Positions 10,955-21,780 of a stretch of 64,000 nucleotides of DNA are shown piece by piece; within the stretch, counting starts at the first letter, position 1; each line of letters begins with the position of its first letter. Both the position numbers and the translations under genes were made by a program. Source of the stretch: Capsicum annuum. Lineage: Eukaryota; Streptophyta; Magnoliopsida; Solanales; Solanaceae. The DNA is taken from positions 225,705,694 through 225,769,693 of the forward strand of contig NC_061117.1 of the NCBI RefSeq assembly GCF_002878395.1, in the 5' to 3' direction. Under the pieces are notes generated by a model that made no database searches, was not told where the DNA came from, and worked only from the letters and a program-made list of their open reading frames with translations.

Positions 10955-11171
10955 AATGCGCATTATGTATTGAATTACACTTTCTTAATAGATGAGCTAA
11001 GAATTCATGCGAAACAAAAAAATCATGAAAAATACTAATGGAGTAATAATTTTTATGGAGTAATAATTTTTTTGTATCATGCGAAAAGCTTGTTTGGATT
11101 TAATTAATCTCCCATATAAGTTTACCTTTTCCCATCACCCAACCCGGAGACGGACCCGAGGGAACCACAGT

Positions 11172-11359
11172 CAGTGGCGGAGCCAGAATTTTCACCGAGG
11201 GGTTCAAAATCGAAAAACATAGGCACAGGAACTAATCGAAGGGGGTTCAACATCAATTATATATACATAAAAAAGAATTTTCACTATATAGAAATAGTAT
11301 AATTTTTCGCTGAAGGGGGTTCGGATGAACCCCCTAATTATAAGGTGGCTCTGCCACTG
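11172..11359. mobile_element. 188-bp hAT-type MITE ('TGGCGGAG' family)
   Basis: Terminal inverted repeats CAGTGGCGGAGCCA and TGGCTCTGCCACTG are flanked by 8-bp duplications differing at one base (ACCACAGT at 11164-11171, ACCTCAGT at 11360-11367). It is one of several insertions that separate the two parts of the HMA gene 1 promoter. Confidence 0.85.
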
Positions 11360-11367
11360 ACCTCAGT

Positions 11368-12185
11368 ATGAAAAATGTCACGTCTCGTCCTAAGGCTCAC
11401 CTTTCATTGTGGGTTATAAGGCGGGCAACTTTATCCAAATAAGGGTCAGGGCAAAAGGATCATGATACTATCCAAATGCGAAGAACCTCAGACGCAACTG
11501 CAATGAACACAAATCTCACTAACAGATCTAAACTAAGAGCAAATATTCAAACGTGAGAGAAAAAGATCACCCAACGAATGGGCCGACTCAAGTATTTGGG
11601 GAGGGAGGTAAGAATCATGCTTTTAGAGACTTAACCCAACCCGATTCAAATCTTATCTGAACTTAAAAATAAACTAAGTCGTACCAATAAACATGGCATT
11701 ATTTTTTATATTTCATCTTTTTTTTTTTTGTAACACACATAAATATTTTATCCCAAGCCATCGCGTTTTAGATATTTCAGTTCCACCGGTACATAAGAAT
11801 CTTCTACAAGTCGTCTCAATCACATCAATGATCTTCATAGGCAGCAGGAAGATTCCAAACCAAAAAATTAAACAATTACTCACACTGTTTTGATTTGTTT
11901 GATCTAATTTGACGTGACATAGATTTCAAGAAAGTAAATAAATTTTTAATATATATCATATAAATTTAAATTAAAGATATATCGAATTTGTCAAAATATT
12001 CTACTATAATTTTGTGATTTTAAACTATCATGCTGAAAATTGTAACTAACTATCAAAAAAGGAAAGGATTATTTTAAAAAAAAATGATAAATATAGGTCA
12101 AATAAATTAAATCGGAGTAAATATTATCTCTCTTATTTTTCAATATATTTTATCCTACCTGTCTCTAGTGACAGCAAATTAACTA
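11368..12185. other. Intergenic, no gene seen
   Basis: This stretch has no counterpart upstream of the second HMA gene, so it belongs to the block inserted into the gene 1 promoter. Part of it (about 11890-12130) resembles a decayed Stowaway-like MITE. No coding region is supported. Confidence 0.5.
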
Positions 12186-12376
12186 ACAATGTCTAGAAGA
12201 CCTAGGAGTTGATTTTGTTTTTTAATTGGCGTTGTTAGTGGTTTAATTAATTTCCTTAAAAAAGTATAGTGGTAGTAATATTATTATCTTTTGAAGCAAA
12301 AAATAAAATAAAATAGCAAGTAGTACTATACTATATAATATATGATCACCGTATTTGTATTGGAAATACCATCACC

Positions 12377-12384
12377 TATATATA
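12377..12384 (+). promoter_or_regulatory. TATA box of HMA gene 1
   Basis: TATATATA follows the motif ATCACC and lies about 95 bases before the ATG at 12476. The same arrangement, ATCACCTATATAAT, occurs before the second gene. Confidence 0.65.
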
Positions 12385-12475
12385 GAGAGAGACCTAAATG
12401 TCCAGTCTCATTATTTACAAATCCTTCATTATCATTTTTGTACCTGTAAACTAAACTCCATTTAATCATAGGAAC

Positions 12476-13658
12476 ATGAAGGTAATTATTAATTCCTTAA
12501 ATTGTGTAATTTTTATCCCTTAATTCCTTTTTTGTCTATTTTAAGTTTCTAATTTATCATTAATAACATTTAGGAAAAGATTGTGATCGATATCAGTACT
12601 CTCAGCAATGATAACTGTATATCAAAGGCAATGGAGATTGCTGTAAAATGTGCAGGTATTTTATGCCTATTCGCGCTTAATATTTTCCAAGAAAATGTTT
12701 TTCTATACCTATTTGTTGATATTATACGCTTTCAGGCGTACATCGGTCGGTTTGGTTCGATTTTATGTATTATTGATTTTGTTTATCGGTTATCAGTTTT
12801 TTAATATGCTAAACTAATAACCAAACCAATAAGATATTTTTTATCGGTTTTTAGTCCTTAATGGTTCGACTTTCGGTTTATTTTCGATTTTCAGTTTAAT
12901 CAATAAGAAAATATGCATAATAGTAATAGTAGCAACTAACAAGAAAAGAAACAAAATCTTAGTTGCTGCAAAAATACTACATGATGTGTTTTATTTTACA
13001 AGAATCTTCAAGCTTGAATAGGTTTTCGAAAAATTAAACAGGTTTGTAGAAATGAAAGAGAAAAATAGAGTAGGTTATATATATATATATATATATATAA
13101 TCCAATAAGAAAAAATCGAAACCGAACCAATAACCCAATAAATTTTTTTTATAAAACCATTAAAAAAACCCTTAATCCAATAACCCACTACCAATAAATC
13201 AATAACATTTTTATCGGTTCGGTTTATTGGTCGGTTCGATTTTTGCTCACCGGTGTGCAATACGTACCTCTACTTCTCTTTGGTTGATCATGTATAATAA
13301 TGTTATATTTATTCACTCTGATACGTTTTTAAATCCTACTCGTCTTCCAATATTAACTGTATTTGCCTTTCTGAAATTCTAAATTTGCCTCTGATACGTT
13401 TGCACAGGAGTACTCTCAGTGAATTCAGATAAGGAAAAAGGACATTTAGTGGTAATTGGAATTGGTGTAGATTTTTTCAAGTTGATGAAATGCATAAAGA
13501 AGAAATTTAGGTGTGCTCATATTGTGAGTGTGGAAGAAGTAAAACCCGAAAAGAAACCCGACCCGAAACCAATTTGCTATCCAAACCCATGTGTGCAGTA
13601 TTATCCAGTATGCCAACCCGTTTATGAGTCTCATGGTCCAAATTGCACCACTATGTAA
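12476..13658 (+). CDS. HMA-domain, isoprenylation-type protein (HIPP-like), gene 1
   Basis: Three exons: 12476-12481, 12574-12655 and 13408-13658, all with GT-AG borders, giving 112 residues. The first exon encodes only Met-Lys, as is common in this family. Residues 3-70 form a heavy-metal-associated fold (KIVIDI at the start, GVLSVNSDKEKGHLVVIG in the middle). A Pro/Lys linker (EVKPEKKPDPKP) follows and the protein ends in CTTM, a CaaX-type prenylation motif. Such proteins normally bind metal through MxCxxC. Here only the second cysteine remains (Cys17) and the first position is Asn, so copper or zinc binding is doubtful. Intron 2 contains a hAT-type element. It is a tandem duplicate of the gene at 19933; splicing is inferred from that match. 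Confidence 0.8.
12734..13270. mobile_element. hAT-type element in intron 2 of HMA gene 1
   Basis: Inverted and diverged relative of the element at 10060-10768. It begins AGGCGTACATCGGTCGG (compare the reverse complement of the other element's right end) and carries the same CCAATAACCC / TTATCGGTT interior, plus a (TA)n run at 13077-13098. Target duplications are not readable. It is absent from intron 2 of the second HMA gene. Confidence 0.7.
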
Positions 13659-13659
13659 A

Positions 13660-14090
13660 AGACACCCTATAATTTTAATTTATTGTATTGTATTATTAAA
13701 TCTGTCATTATATATGTAACAATTAATTTGGTGTGGTGGAACATATGTTATTTCTCTTTTTTTATTTTTTTTTCCTATTATACTTTGTTGGTGGTGATTG
13801 GTAATTGTGATGGATGATGGCAGTAGCTAATGATAGACTAATAAAGGCAGTTTTAGTAATAAATTATAGTTGTAGTGGTAATTAGGGTTGATAGGGTTGA
13901 TTAATTATGGTGATTGTCGATTATAATGATCGTGGCTCACCGCACTAGTGTGTGTATGTGTGTGTATATATATATCAAAGAAAAATTGTTGAAGCAATTG
14001 CATGTAGCAGTACTACGAAAATTAAATTAGTGTATAGAAAATACAGAAGGAGATGAAGATGGAGATCTGTAGCAAAAGGAGATTGAAATA
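13660..14090. other. Intergenic between HMA gene 1 and F-box copy D
   Basis: The 3' flank of HMA gene 1 is followed by a TG/TA microsatellite near 13947-13972. No other gene or element is seen. Confidence 0.5.
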
Positions 14091-14328
14091 TATATCCTTC
14101 TTATTTTTTTATAGAAAATAATTAGAGTCCATATTATCTTATATTGCTATTTTCTTATTTATATTTAAATATTAAAAAATAAAATAATAGAGAATCTTAC
14201 CTATCATAATACTTGGTTTACATAACATGCACCAAACCCTAATACTTGGTTGACATTAACACCAAACCCTCAAGTCTAATAATCAGAGCAAACAGAGAAA
14301 AGGGGAAGCTTTAAAGATTGGGAAAAGA

Positions 14329-15491
14329 TGGTTAAACTAATTTTCAAATCACTACTTGAAATTATTAATGACCTTTTCTATTGGAATTTTTTTGACCTTT
14401 TCCATTGGAACAACTTCATCAAAAAAGAAGTTGAAAATCAACTTCGTCCCTGAGGAATATCAAAAAAGAAGTTGGAAATCAACTTCCCTGAGGAAATAAT
14501 TATGGACGTCCTCTTCAGGTTACCTGTTAAGTCTCTTGTTCGATTCAGATGTGTTTCAAAATCTTGGAAGACGTTAATCTCAGACGAATACTTTAAGGCG
14601 AAGCATTGCAATCATGCAAAGAATAATAAAAAACTTCTCATTGCGCAAATGTTCCCTGATGATGTTGGTTTTGTTCATGCAGGTATAGTTATTACAGTTG
14701 TTCTTTATCATCATCATCATCTGCTCAACCATTACAAAAGCTTGGTTGCCCTACAAACCATAAACGTTGTATAATATTATGTTGTTGTGATGGTTTGTCT
14801 CTTCTTTGGTGTCATTCTGCTGGCTATTTACTGTGGTATTACCACTCACGGGTTGGGATATGACGCGATTAGTGATGACTATAAGATTCTTATGATTGAC
14901 AACCGTGGCTCTTTTTTCATACCACTCACTAAAATACTTGCACTAAAGAGTGGTTCTTGGAGAAATATCGAAAACCATCCTAGTGGTTTTCACAATAGTG
15001 TGCGTTCTGAATCTCAGGACTCTTTGGCATTTGTTGGTGGTGCATTTCACTGGGTATGTTATTATAAATCGTATGTTATAATTTCATTTAATATATCAAA
15101 TGAAATGTACGAAGTAATATCATTGCCCGAGGAAATTTGCAATCTACTCAAACGTAGGATTCACGTAATATGTTCTGTTTCAGTATTAGATGAAATGCTT
15201 TGTGTTTATTCTACTTAACCAGATGGGGAGACGGAATCTTATAAGTTATGGGTAATGAAAGAATATGGTGTCAAGGAAACGTGGTTCAAATTATTTACCA
15301 TACCAAGGTTTTTCGCCATACCGAAATATGTGTTTGCGGATGGTGAAGTGTTATTTTACGAAGGCTACTTTCCATATAATGGGTTTAGGACATCAAAAGG
15401 ACCATATGAATTGTTGCCGTCTTCTTATGACACCTACCTACAAGGATTCGTTTATACGGAAAGTTTGATCTCTCCAAATTTACTTATTTAG
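14329..15491 (+). pseudogene. F-box (FBA-type) gene copy D, multiply disrupted
   Basis: The most complete copy: F-box near 14478-14600 (FPEEIIMDVLFRLPVKSLVR) and most of the associated domain (AFVGGAFHWVCYYKSYVIIS, LPEEICNLL, then LDEMLCVYST). It is broken in several ways. The original ATG at 14329 runs into a TGA at 14450-14452, caused by a tandem duplication of about 45 bp just before the F-box. A deletion shifts the frame between 14690 and 14790. About 60 bp covering the NPSTNES segment is gone. TAA at 15216-15218 interrupts the late domain, which reads on in the same frame to 15491. The TATA box present in copies A and B is also deleted. It is a pseudogene. Confidence 0.8.
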
Positions 15492-16445
15492 TGGAGTGTT
15501 AGTTTATATTTGATCAAGTCATCTTTTGTTTATTTATTTATTTTTTTGCTTTCTTGATTCTACTACTTTGTTTATGTACCCATAAAAAAAAACAAAAAAA
15601 GGAAAAGTAAATTTGAATTTTACAGAATTGACACTAGAATATAATGTTTTAATTGTAGGTTATTTAATATTTATTGTGGTTTCAAGGGGTAAACTAGAAA
15701 TTACAGGATTTTTTAAAGCGCTTGATTTAAAAAGGATCATTCGATATTGACTTCATCGTTTTTACCTGAAATTAAGAGAAGCATGTGGTACAACTTTGAT
15801 CTTTATATGAAATTAAACTTTTAAAGAATTACTACAATGAAACATTTTTTGTTGGAGTTAGCACTCCAATTAAAAGGAGCATGTGGACTTGGTTTATTGT
15901 AAAAGTCCAATGTACATCTGCATTTACATTTTGGAAAAAAAGTAGAGTGATATACCCTAATATAAGCATTAGTTGTAGCTTTTACGATTTGAACTTAGTG
16001 ACTTATAGGCCACACTAAATTACTCTTAACATTAATTTCAAGACTCCTCTTGATCGTTACAGTACTACGTACTATTAATCTTAAAATTTAGAATATTTTT
16101 TATTTCGACCACAAGATGGTTACTGATGCTTTTGCCTGAATTCGATATCATGTATGTAACCAAAAAGGAAAATCAGTAGTCGTGTGGAATTCTTGCACCA
16201 TTATCTGCTCTTTAGGAATAATAGATTTTGAGAAGATTAAGTATATAAGTGATATTCTTATCGTAATTTCACACTGATGAGGTTAAATATGGTCACGATA
16301 GATAGAATCGTCTTTTCACTATCTTCCTCAAATTATTATTTAGTTATTATTAATATTAGAACTTTGAAATTAATTAAAATCCATATTGAGTTAGGAAAGA
16401 AAGTTCTAAATCAATTCAAAGCTTACCTTATATTTAATTTATTAA
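15492..16445. other. Intergenic, no gene seen
   Basis: AT-rich sequence downstream of F-box copy D. No coding region, RNA gene or clear repeat could be supported. Confidence 0.5.
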
Positions 16446-16454
16446 TAAATTAAA

Positions 16455-17560
16455 GAGAAAATGGTCAAAAGCCTCCCAACCTGTACCCCAAATCTCAACT
16501 ACACACTCAACCTTTAAAGGTGACCTATTACCCCCTGAACTATTTTAAAGTAGAATTATTATCCCCTGAACTATTTTAAAGTGAGATTATTACCCCCGAA
16601 AACTGACAACCAGTCATTTGGAATGTGGTATGATGCACGCGCTGCCACGTCATTTTTTTTTTCACTCTAAAAAAATTAATTATTTAACTTTATTATTTTC
16701 TTTTTTCTTCCCCATTTTCTTCTTCAACCAATTTCATCTTCTTGGGTCAAATATAGAATTTCTGGGGAAAGAAAATGACGGATTAATGAAGTTCTTGAAC
16801 GACGGGTTAATGAAGTTCTTAAAGGGCGTTTTAATGAAGTTCTTGAACCCAATTTCATCTCTTTTTACTCAAGATCGTCATTAATGGCGAATTCTTCCCC
16901 ATTGTGGAAATTCAAAGCTTTGAGCTTGCCATTAATGGTGGATCTTGAGCAAAAATAGAGAAAATCGAAAAAATTGGTTGAAAATTATACGTGGGTTATG
17001 TTGGAAATTATATATGGCATTGTGAAAATTCGAAGCTTTGAGCTCGCCATTAATGGCGATCTTGAGCAAAAAGAGAGGAAATCGAAGCTGTTGAATTTTT
17101 TCAAGTTTTTTGAATCAGAGTTCCCCAACTTCTTCATTCAAGAATTCATTAATCGGAGAAATCTTATTGTTTGCTTAGTTCAAGTATTTCTTGGTTTCGG
17201 TTACGGAGCAAAAAGAATTTCTTGATTTCGGAGAAATCCATTAATGAGGAAGATGAGCAACTCCATTAATGAGTTCTTGAATTTTTGTTTTGAAAAAGAG
17301 AAGAAGAAGACATGACGTGGCAATTAAAATTCATTAAGAAAAAGTAATAATTAAAATATTTATTATATTATTAAAAATAATAACGTGGCCATCAGAAAAT
17401 AAAGAATTTAAAGTGAAATGGGGTCAACTAACACGCCCATGGGCAAGTGTAGTCACGTCTAGTGACAGGTTAGCAACTAGGGGGTAATAGATCACTTTTA
17501 AAGGTTGAGTGTGTAGTTGAAATTTCGACTAAAGGTTGAGGGGTAATAAAACATTTTCTC
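16455..17560. mobile_element. 1.1-kb non-autonomous MULE with perfect 9-bp TSD
   Basis: Inverted ends starting GAGAAAATG extend about 85 bp or more (shared core AACTACACACTCAACCTTTAAA). They are flanked by a perfect 9-bp duplication, TAAATTAAA, at 16446-16454 and 17561-17569. Nine bases is the Mutator-like hallmark. The interior has repeated GTTAATGAAGTTCTT motifs (about 16780-16850) and ATTAATGGCGA motifs on both arms, and could be captured host sequence. No transposase is present. Confidence 0.85.
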
Positions 17561-17570
17561 TAAATTAAAT

Positions 17571-18714
17571 AAACGAAAAATAATTTTGATTTGAATTGAA
17601 AAGAACAAGAAAAAAAAACAACAAAAAAAAAAAAAAAAAAAAGAGAACAAAAAAACGAAAATATATAAATGGAAAGAAAGCTAAATTGAATTAAAAAGAA
17701 AGAAAGAAAACGTGTGGAAAAGGAAAAAAAAAAACAAAAGAAAAAAGAAAAACCAAACAGAACATGAAAACAAAAAAATCACAAAGGTTAATTTATTACA
17801 TTAAATAAATACAAATTAAATTGATAAAGAAGGAAAGTAAACTAAACCTCAAATTTCTTATAAATTGAGAATTCTTCCTTTTTACAATAATACGTCGACA
17901 ATATAGTTCTCAAATAATTTTTTTCTTTAATATCGTTGTTCATAAATTTGATTGTGATTTAAGGTATGTTTTCTAAAATTTTTGTTTTTGATGTTTACAA
18001 TCTTGATAATATCTATGATTAAAGAAATAAATTTGCTTGTGATTTGAGGTAGTTTTCTAAAATTTTAATTAGTATGTTCTTGAAGTTTATAACAAATCAT
18101 CATGTATTCGTGATAGACAATTGCTAATTGAGAAGTTTTTGGTGAAATATGAACAGTATTTATGATTGAAGAGACAATTTTTCTTGTGATTTGAGGTAAG
18201 TTTTCTAAAATTTTAGTATATTTTTTATGTTATAAAAATAAATTATCATTCATTTTTGTTAGACTTCTACTAATTGAGAAGTTCTCTTTAATGATTTTTG
18301 TATGTTCTTGATGTTTAAATAATAAATTATCAACTATTCTGAGTAGGTAATTGATAACTGAAATGTTTTTTGTGATTTTTTTATAATGACTTATATATAA
18401 TAAATAATTTGAAATTGACTTATTTATAACTTTTACCAAATTCTTTAGATTATATTTCGTCATAAGAAATTGGTTAGCCACTCTAATTGTATACGAATTT
18501 CTTTTTTTTTCTTTTATCCACGTGAGATATTAGGAGATTTAATTAAATTAATAATCTAGCTTTTAGAAAAGTACTAACTGAATTGAATTCTAATGATATC
18601 AAATAATTTTATTCAAAAATAAGATTAAAAAAAAATGAAAGTAGAATTTTAATCCAATGACTATATATTTATAGTATAATAGTCATGTTTATTTATTAAT
18701 CAAGATATATTTAT
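17571..18714. other. A-rich tract and degenerate repeats, no gene
   Basis: 17600-17760 is an A-rich purine stretch. About 17940-18220 holds three loose repeats built around GATTTGAGGTAAGTTTTCTAAAA at irregular spacing. No coding region is supported. Confidence 0.5.
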
Positions 18715-19244
18715 AATTTACACGTCGTAGATGAATTTACAAGTGATAGATGAATTTACATGTGGTAGATGAATTTACATATGGTAGATGAATGTCGGTT
18801 GGCTTTGAGAATTTTTTTAGATAAAGGTTAGGTTTAATTGTATTGTATTTATATATCTGTTTTGAGAATTTTTTTCGTGTAAAGGTTAAGTTTAGTTGTA
18901 TTATTTTGATATTTTTGTTATTGTATTATTTGATTATAGTTCACAGGTGGTACATGAGTGTCAGACGACTTTAAGGAAATTTTTGTGTAAAGGTTATATT
19001 TAATTATATTATTTTGATGTCTTTATCATCGCATTGTTTTGTTGCAGTTTATAAGTGGTAGATGAATGTCGATTGGTTTTGATAATTTTTTTTATAAAGG
19101 TTAGGTTTAATTAATTAAATCTCCAAAAGATTTTGAATTTAATTATTGTATTCATCTTTATTATTTAAACAAATATTCTATTTAGTGCAACATTTGAACT
19201 TGATAAACTGAGGTACACGCGTGAGGTGCGTACACCTAAACTAG
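18715..19244 (+). mobile_element. Helitron 3' region, related to 2460-2930
   Basis: It matches the 3' part of the Helitron at 1476-2930 (GGTAGATGAATGTCGG, AAGGTTAGGTTTAATT, ATTTAAACAAATATTC). It ends in the same structure: ACACGCGTGAGGTGCGTACACC followed by TAAACTAG and then T. Its hairpin is better preserved than in the first copy. The 5' end could not be located and may lie further left or be lost. Confidence 0.7.
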
Positions 19245-19869
19245 TTAATTATATAAAAGAGAAAAGTTATATTTACGCTCTAGCCCTAGAATAAATCTTA
19301 AAAACTCTTTAAGAGAAAATATAATTTAATTAAGAAATGCATAGTTGCTTTTAACTTAAGAATTTCAGTTTGGTTGGGATATTGGGACCAACTTAGTATA
19401 TATTTATTATTAAAAAAAAAAAAAAGCACAATATGTAATAATTGGACAAGGCAAAATTTATTCCAGCAAAGTTGAAGTTCCTATAAAATATAAATTAAAA
19501 ATTTGCACTCTATGTCGTATGCAAATATTATTGGCTATAAGTCATTAGGTGAGACGATGACTAAGTTTTATCCTCCAACTGAATATAGCTGAATTTTATT
19601 TTTTAATTTTTTTTTTTAAAATTAAGAAGACTTAGGAGTTGATTTAGTTTTTTAATTATTAATTTGAAGTTTGAGGGAGTCATGTATTATGTCTACTAGG
19701 ATTATGATATTATCTTTTAAGACGAAAAAAGATTAAATTAATTATCTTTTGAAGAAAAAAATAATTGTAAGTAGTACGAACTACGAAGTATATAATATAT
19801 GAACACGGTATTTGTCTTTGTCAAAGAAGAATGATGAGATCAACAATATACTATATGAAAATAATCACC
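19245..19869 (+). promoter_or_regulatory. Promoter region of HMA gene 2
   Basis: About 19335-19580 and 19627-19930 match two separated blocks upstream of HMA gene 1 (9780-10050 and 12190-12475). Here they remain adjacent, so this is the less disturbed arrangement of the duplicated promoter. Confidence 0.6.
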
Positions 19870-19877
19870 TATATAAT
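19870..19877 (+). promoter_or_regulatory. TATA box of HMA gene 2
   Basis: TATATAAT follows ATCACC and lies about 60 bases before the ATG at 19933. Confidence 0.6.
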
Positions 19878-19932
19878 CTCATTTCATTATCATTTTGACT
19901 AACAGAATTAAGCACCATTATTTCACAAGAAC

Positions 19933-21330
19933 ATGAAGGTAACTAATTAAGTCTTTACAATTATTCTTAGTTTAATTTGTCTTTTTTTTTTTTTTGTTCT
20001 TCATTTGATATATACTTTATTTTGATTGGTAATTAATTATGTTATGTACAGAAAAAGATTGTGATTGATCTCCCTCTCAACTCTGAAAAATGTAGATCAA
20101 AAGCTATGGAAATTGCTGTTAGAAGTGCAGGTATGTAATTTTAATGATTATTCATTCCTTTTGCTTAAATTTTGTTGTTGTTTTTTTTTCGCAAAAAATT
20201 TTGATGATAATAAGAAAAATGACTTCCGTAACTTTTTAGTGTAAAGTGATTTTTCTTGATAATCATCTCAACATATATATTCTTAGTTTGATATCATTAT
20301 TTTAACTAACATTTAGACATTATTGTCATTTGTTAATACTATTATCAATCTTTAATAATTATTCTTTTCCTAATAAATATTTTTCGCTCTCCATCCAAAC
20401 ACTAAAAATAGCTATTCCAAAGCATATATATTTAAAAAATATACGTAGAGGACGCGGATTAGGGTCCAGGTTTAGTAGGTAGATCAAGTACGTCCATAAT
20501 AGTAGGGAAGAATGTTTTATTTGTATTTCTATCTGTAGTTGCTTGTTCGTGGTGTTTTAGTGATGGTTATAATTTCGAATAACTGGTTTATAGTATTACC
20601 TTGTGGGTGTCTTGTTTTCTTTACTATCTAGCGGTGTGATATCTCTTTTTGTTGTTTGCTTTTATATATTTTGTTTGTTATATTGTTATCTGTTCTGAGT
20701 CGGGAGTCTATCGGAAACAATATGTTTATTTCATATGAGTTAGTGGTGTGCACTGCGTGCAATCCCCCCCCCCCCCTACACACACACTCACTCAGACCCT
20801 ACTTTGTGAGAATACACTGCATATGTTGTTGTTGCATGTTGTATACTTCTATCAAACCAAATACCCTAACACACCCTAGCTCTAATAATATTACATCTCG
20901 AGTTGTCGTTCACACACTTGTCCTTAATGGAAGAATGAATGATCTGTTTCCTGCATCCTGCAGATCATAGCCTTACCACTCGATCCTCGATCGCCAACAT
21001 GATATAATTCTCCAACACTAAGAATGCCATTTTTTTTTTTATGGATTTGCAGGTGTATTATCAGTGAGTATAGACAAGGAAAAAGGTCATTTGGTGGTGA
21101 TTGGAATTGGGGTTGATTTTTACAATTTAATGGAGTGCATAAGAAAGAAATTCAAGTGTTCTCGAATTGTGAGTATTGAAGAAGTGAAACCCGACCCGGT
21201 GAAACCTAACCCCGACCCGGATCCTAAACCAATATGCAATTGTCCTTCAATATGCAATCCATGTGTTCAATACTATCCAACATACCAACCTGTTTATGAA
21301 CAATGTAATCCATCTTGTCTCATTATGTGA
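19933..21330 (+). CDS. HMA-domain, isoprenylation-type protein (HIPP-like), gene 2
   Basis: Exons 19933-19938, 20052-20130 and 21053-21330 join in frame to give 120 residues. The HMA fold begins KKKIVIDLPLNSEKCRSKAM and continues GVLSVSIDKEKGHLVVIGIG. A Pro-rich linker (VKPDPVKPNPDPDPKP) and a Cys-rich tail end in CLIM, a standard CaaX prenylation motif. The metal loop reads SEKC where CxxC is expected: the first cysteine is Ser13 and only Cys16 remains. Plant HIPPs usually carry metal or act as membrane-linked partners; with this loop, a non-metal role such as protein binding is more likely, though unproven. It is the tandem partner of the gene at 12476, with the same exon phases. Intron 2 contains the 3' end of an RTE-type LINE. 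Confidence 0.85.
20450..20860 (+). mobile_element. RTE-type LINE 3' end in intron 2 of HMA gene 2
   Basis: It contains TTAGGGTCCAGGTTTAGTAG, then CTATCGGAAACA, a C-run at 20764-20776, CAGACCCTACTTTGTG and ATGTTGTTGTTG. This is the order seen in the 3' ends of Solanaceae RTE-like LINEs and their SINE derivatives. A related copy is at 27190-27750. It is truncated at the 5' end and has no coding capacity. Confidence 0.6.
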
Positions 21331-21780
21331 TGATATTAATTCGAGGGTTCAATATTTGAAGAAAATCTAGTCGAAGGTCGGGTCAGCGCCTATTATAGAT
21401 TCATCAAAAATTATTTTAATTATGTATAAATAATATATTTTTCTATCTGAACCCCCGCCAAAGGGCTAGCTTCGCCCCGGGATAATATATATCTCCAATA
21501 TGGTGTTGCATCACCGTTTCCTTTTTTTTTTTTACCTAAATTTGCTAGGCTTGAATCGAGGATCTTTCGAAAACAGTATTTAGTGATAAGATCTGGGTAC
21601 AATATACTCTACTCTCTCCAGACTTCACGGATGGGATTTGAGTGGTATGTTGATGCTCTTGTTTATGAAGAGTATATATGTTTAATCTGGTCCACGTACT
21701 AGTACTTACATGTGAAGTATAATATGACGATGTTTAATTTGTGCAATCGATAATAATATGAGAATTCATGTTATATAGTG
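21331..21780 (+). mobile_element. 3' flank of HMA gene 2 with SINE fragment
   Basis: About 21545-21660 matches the TTG-tailed SINE/LINE end on the plus strand (AGGATCTTTCGAAAACAG, CAGACTTCACGGATGGGATT, GGTATGTTG). 21440-21480 has a block (AAAGGGCTAGCTTCGCC) of unknown origin. No gene is seen. Confidence 0.5.

Noticed and set aside
20764..20776. C homopolymer as a functional site
   Set aside because: It is part of a truncated LINE end in an intron and is best read as slippage.
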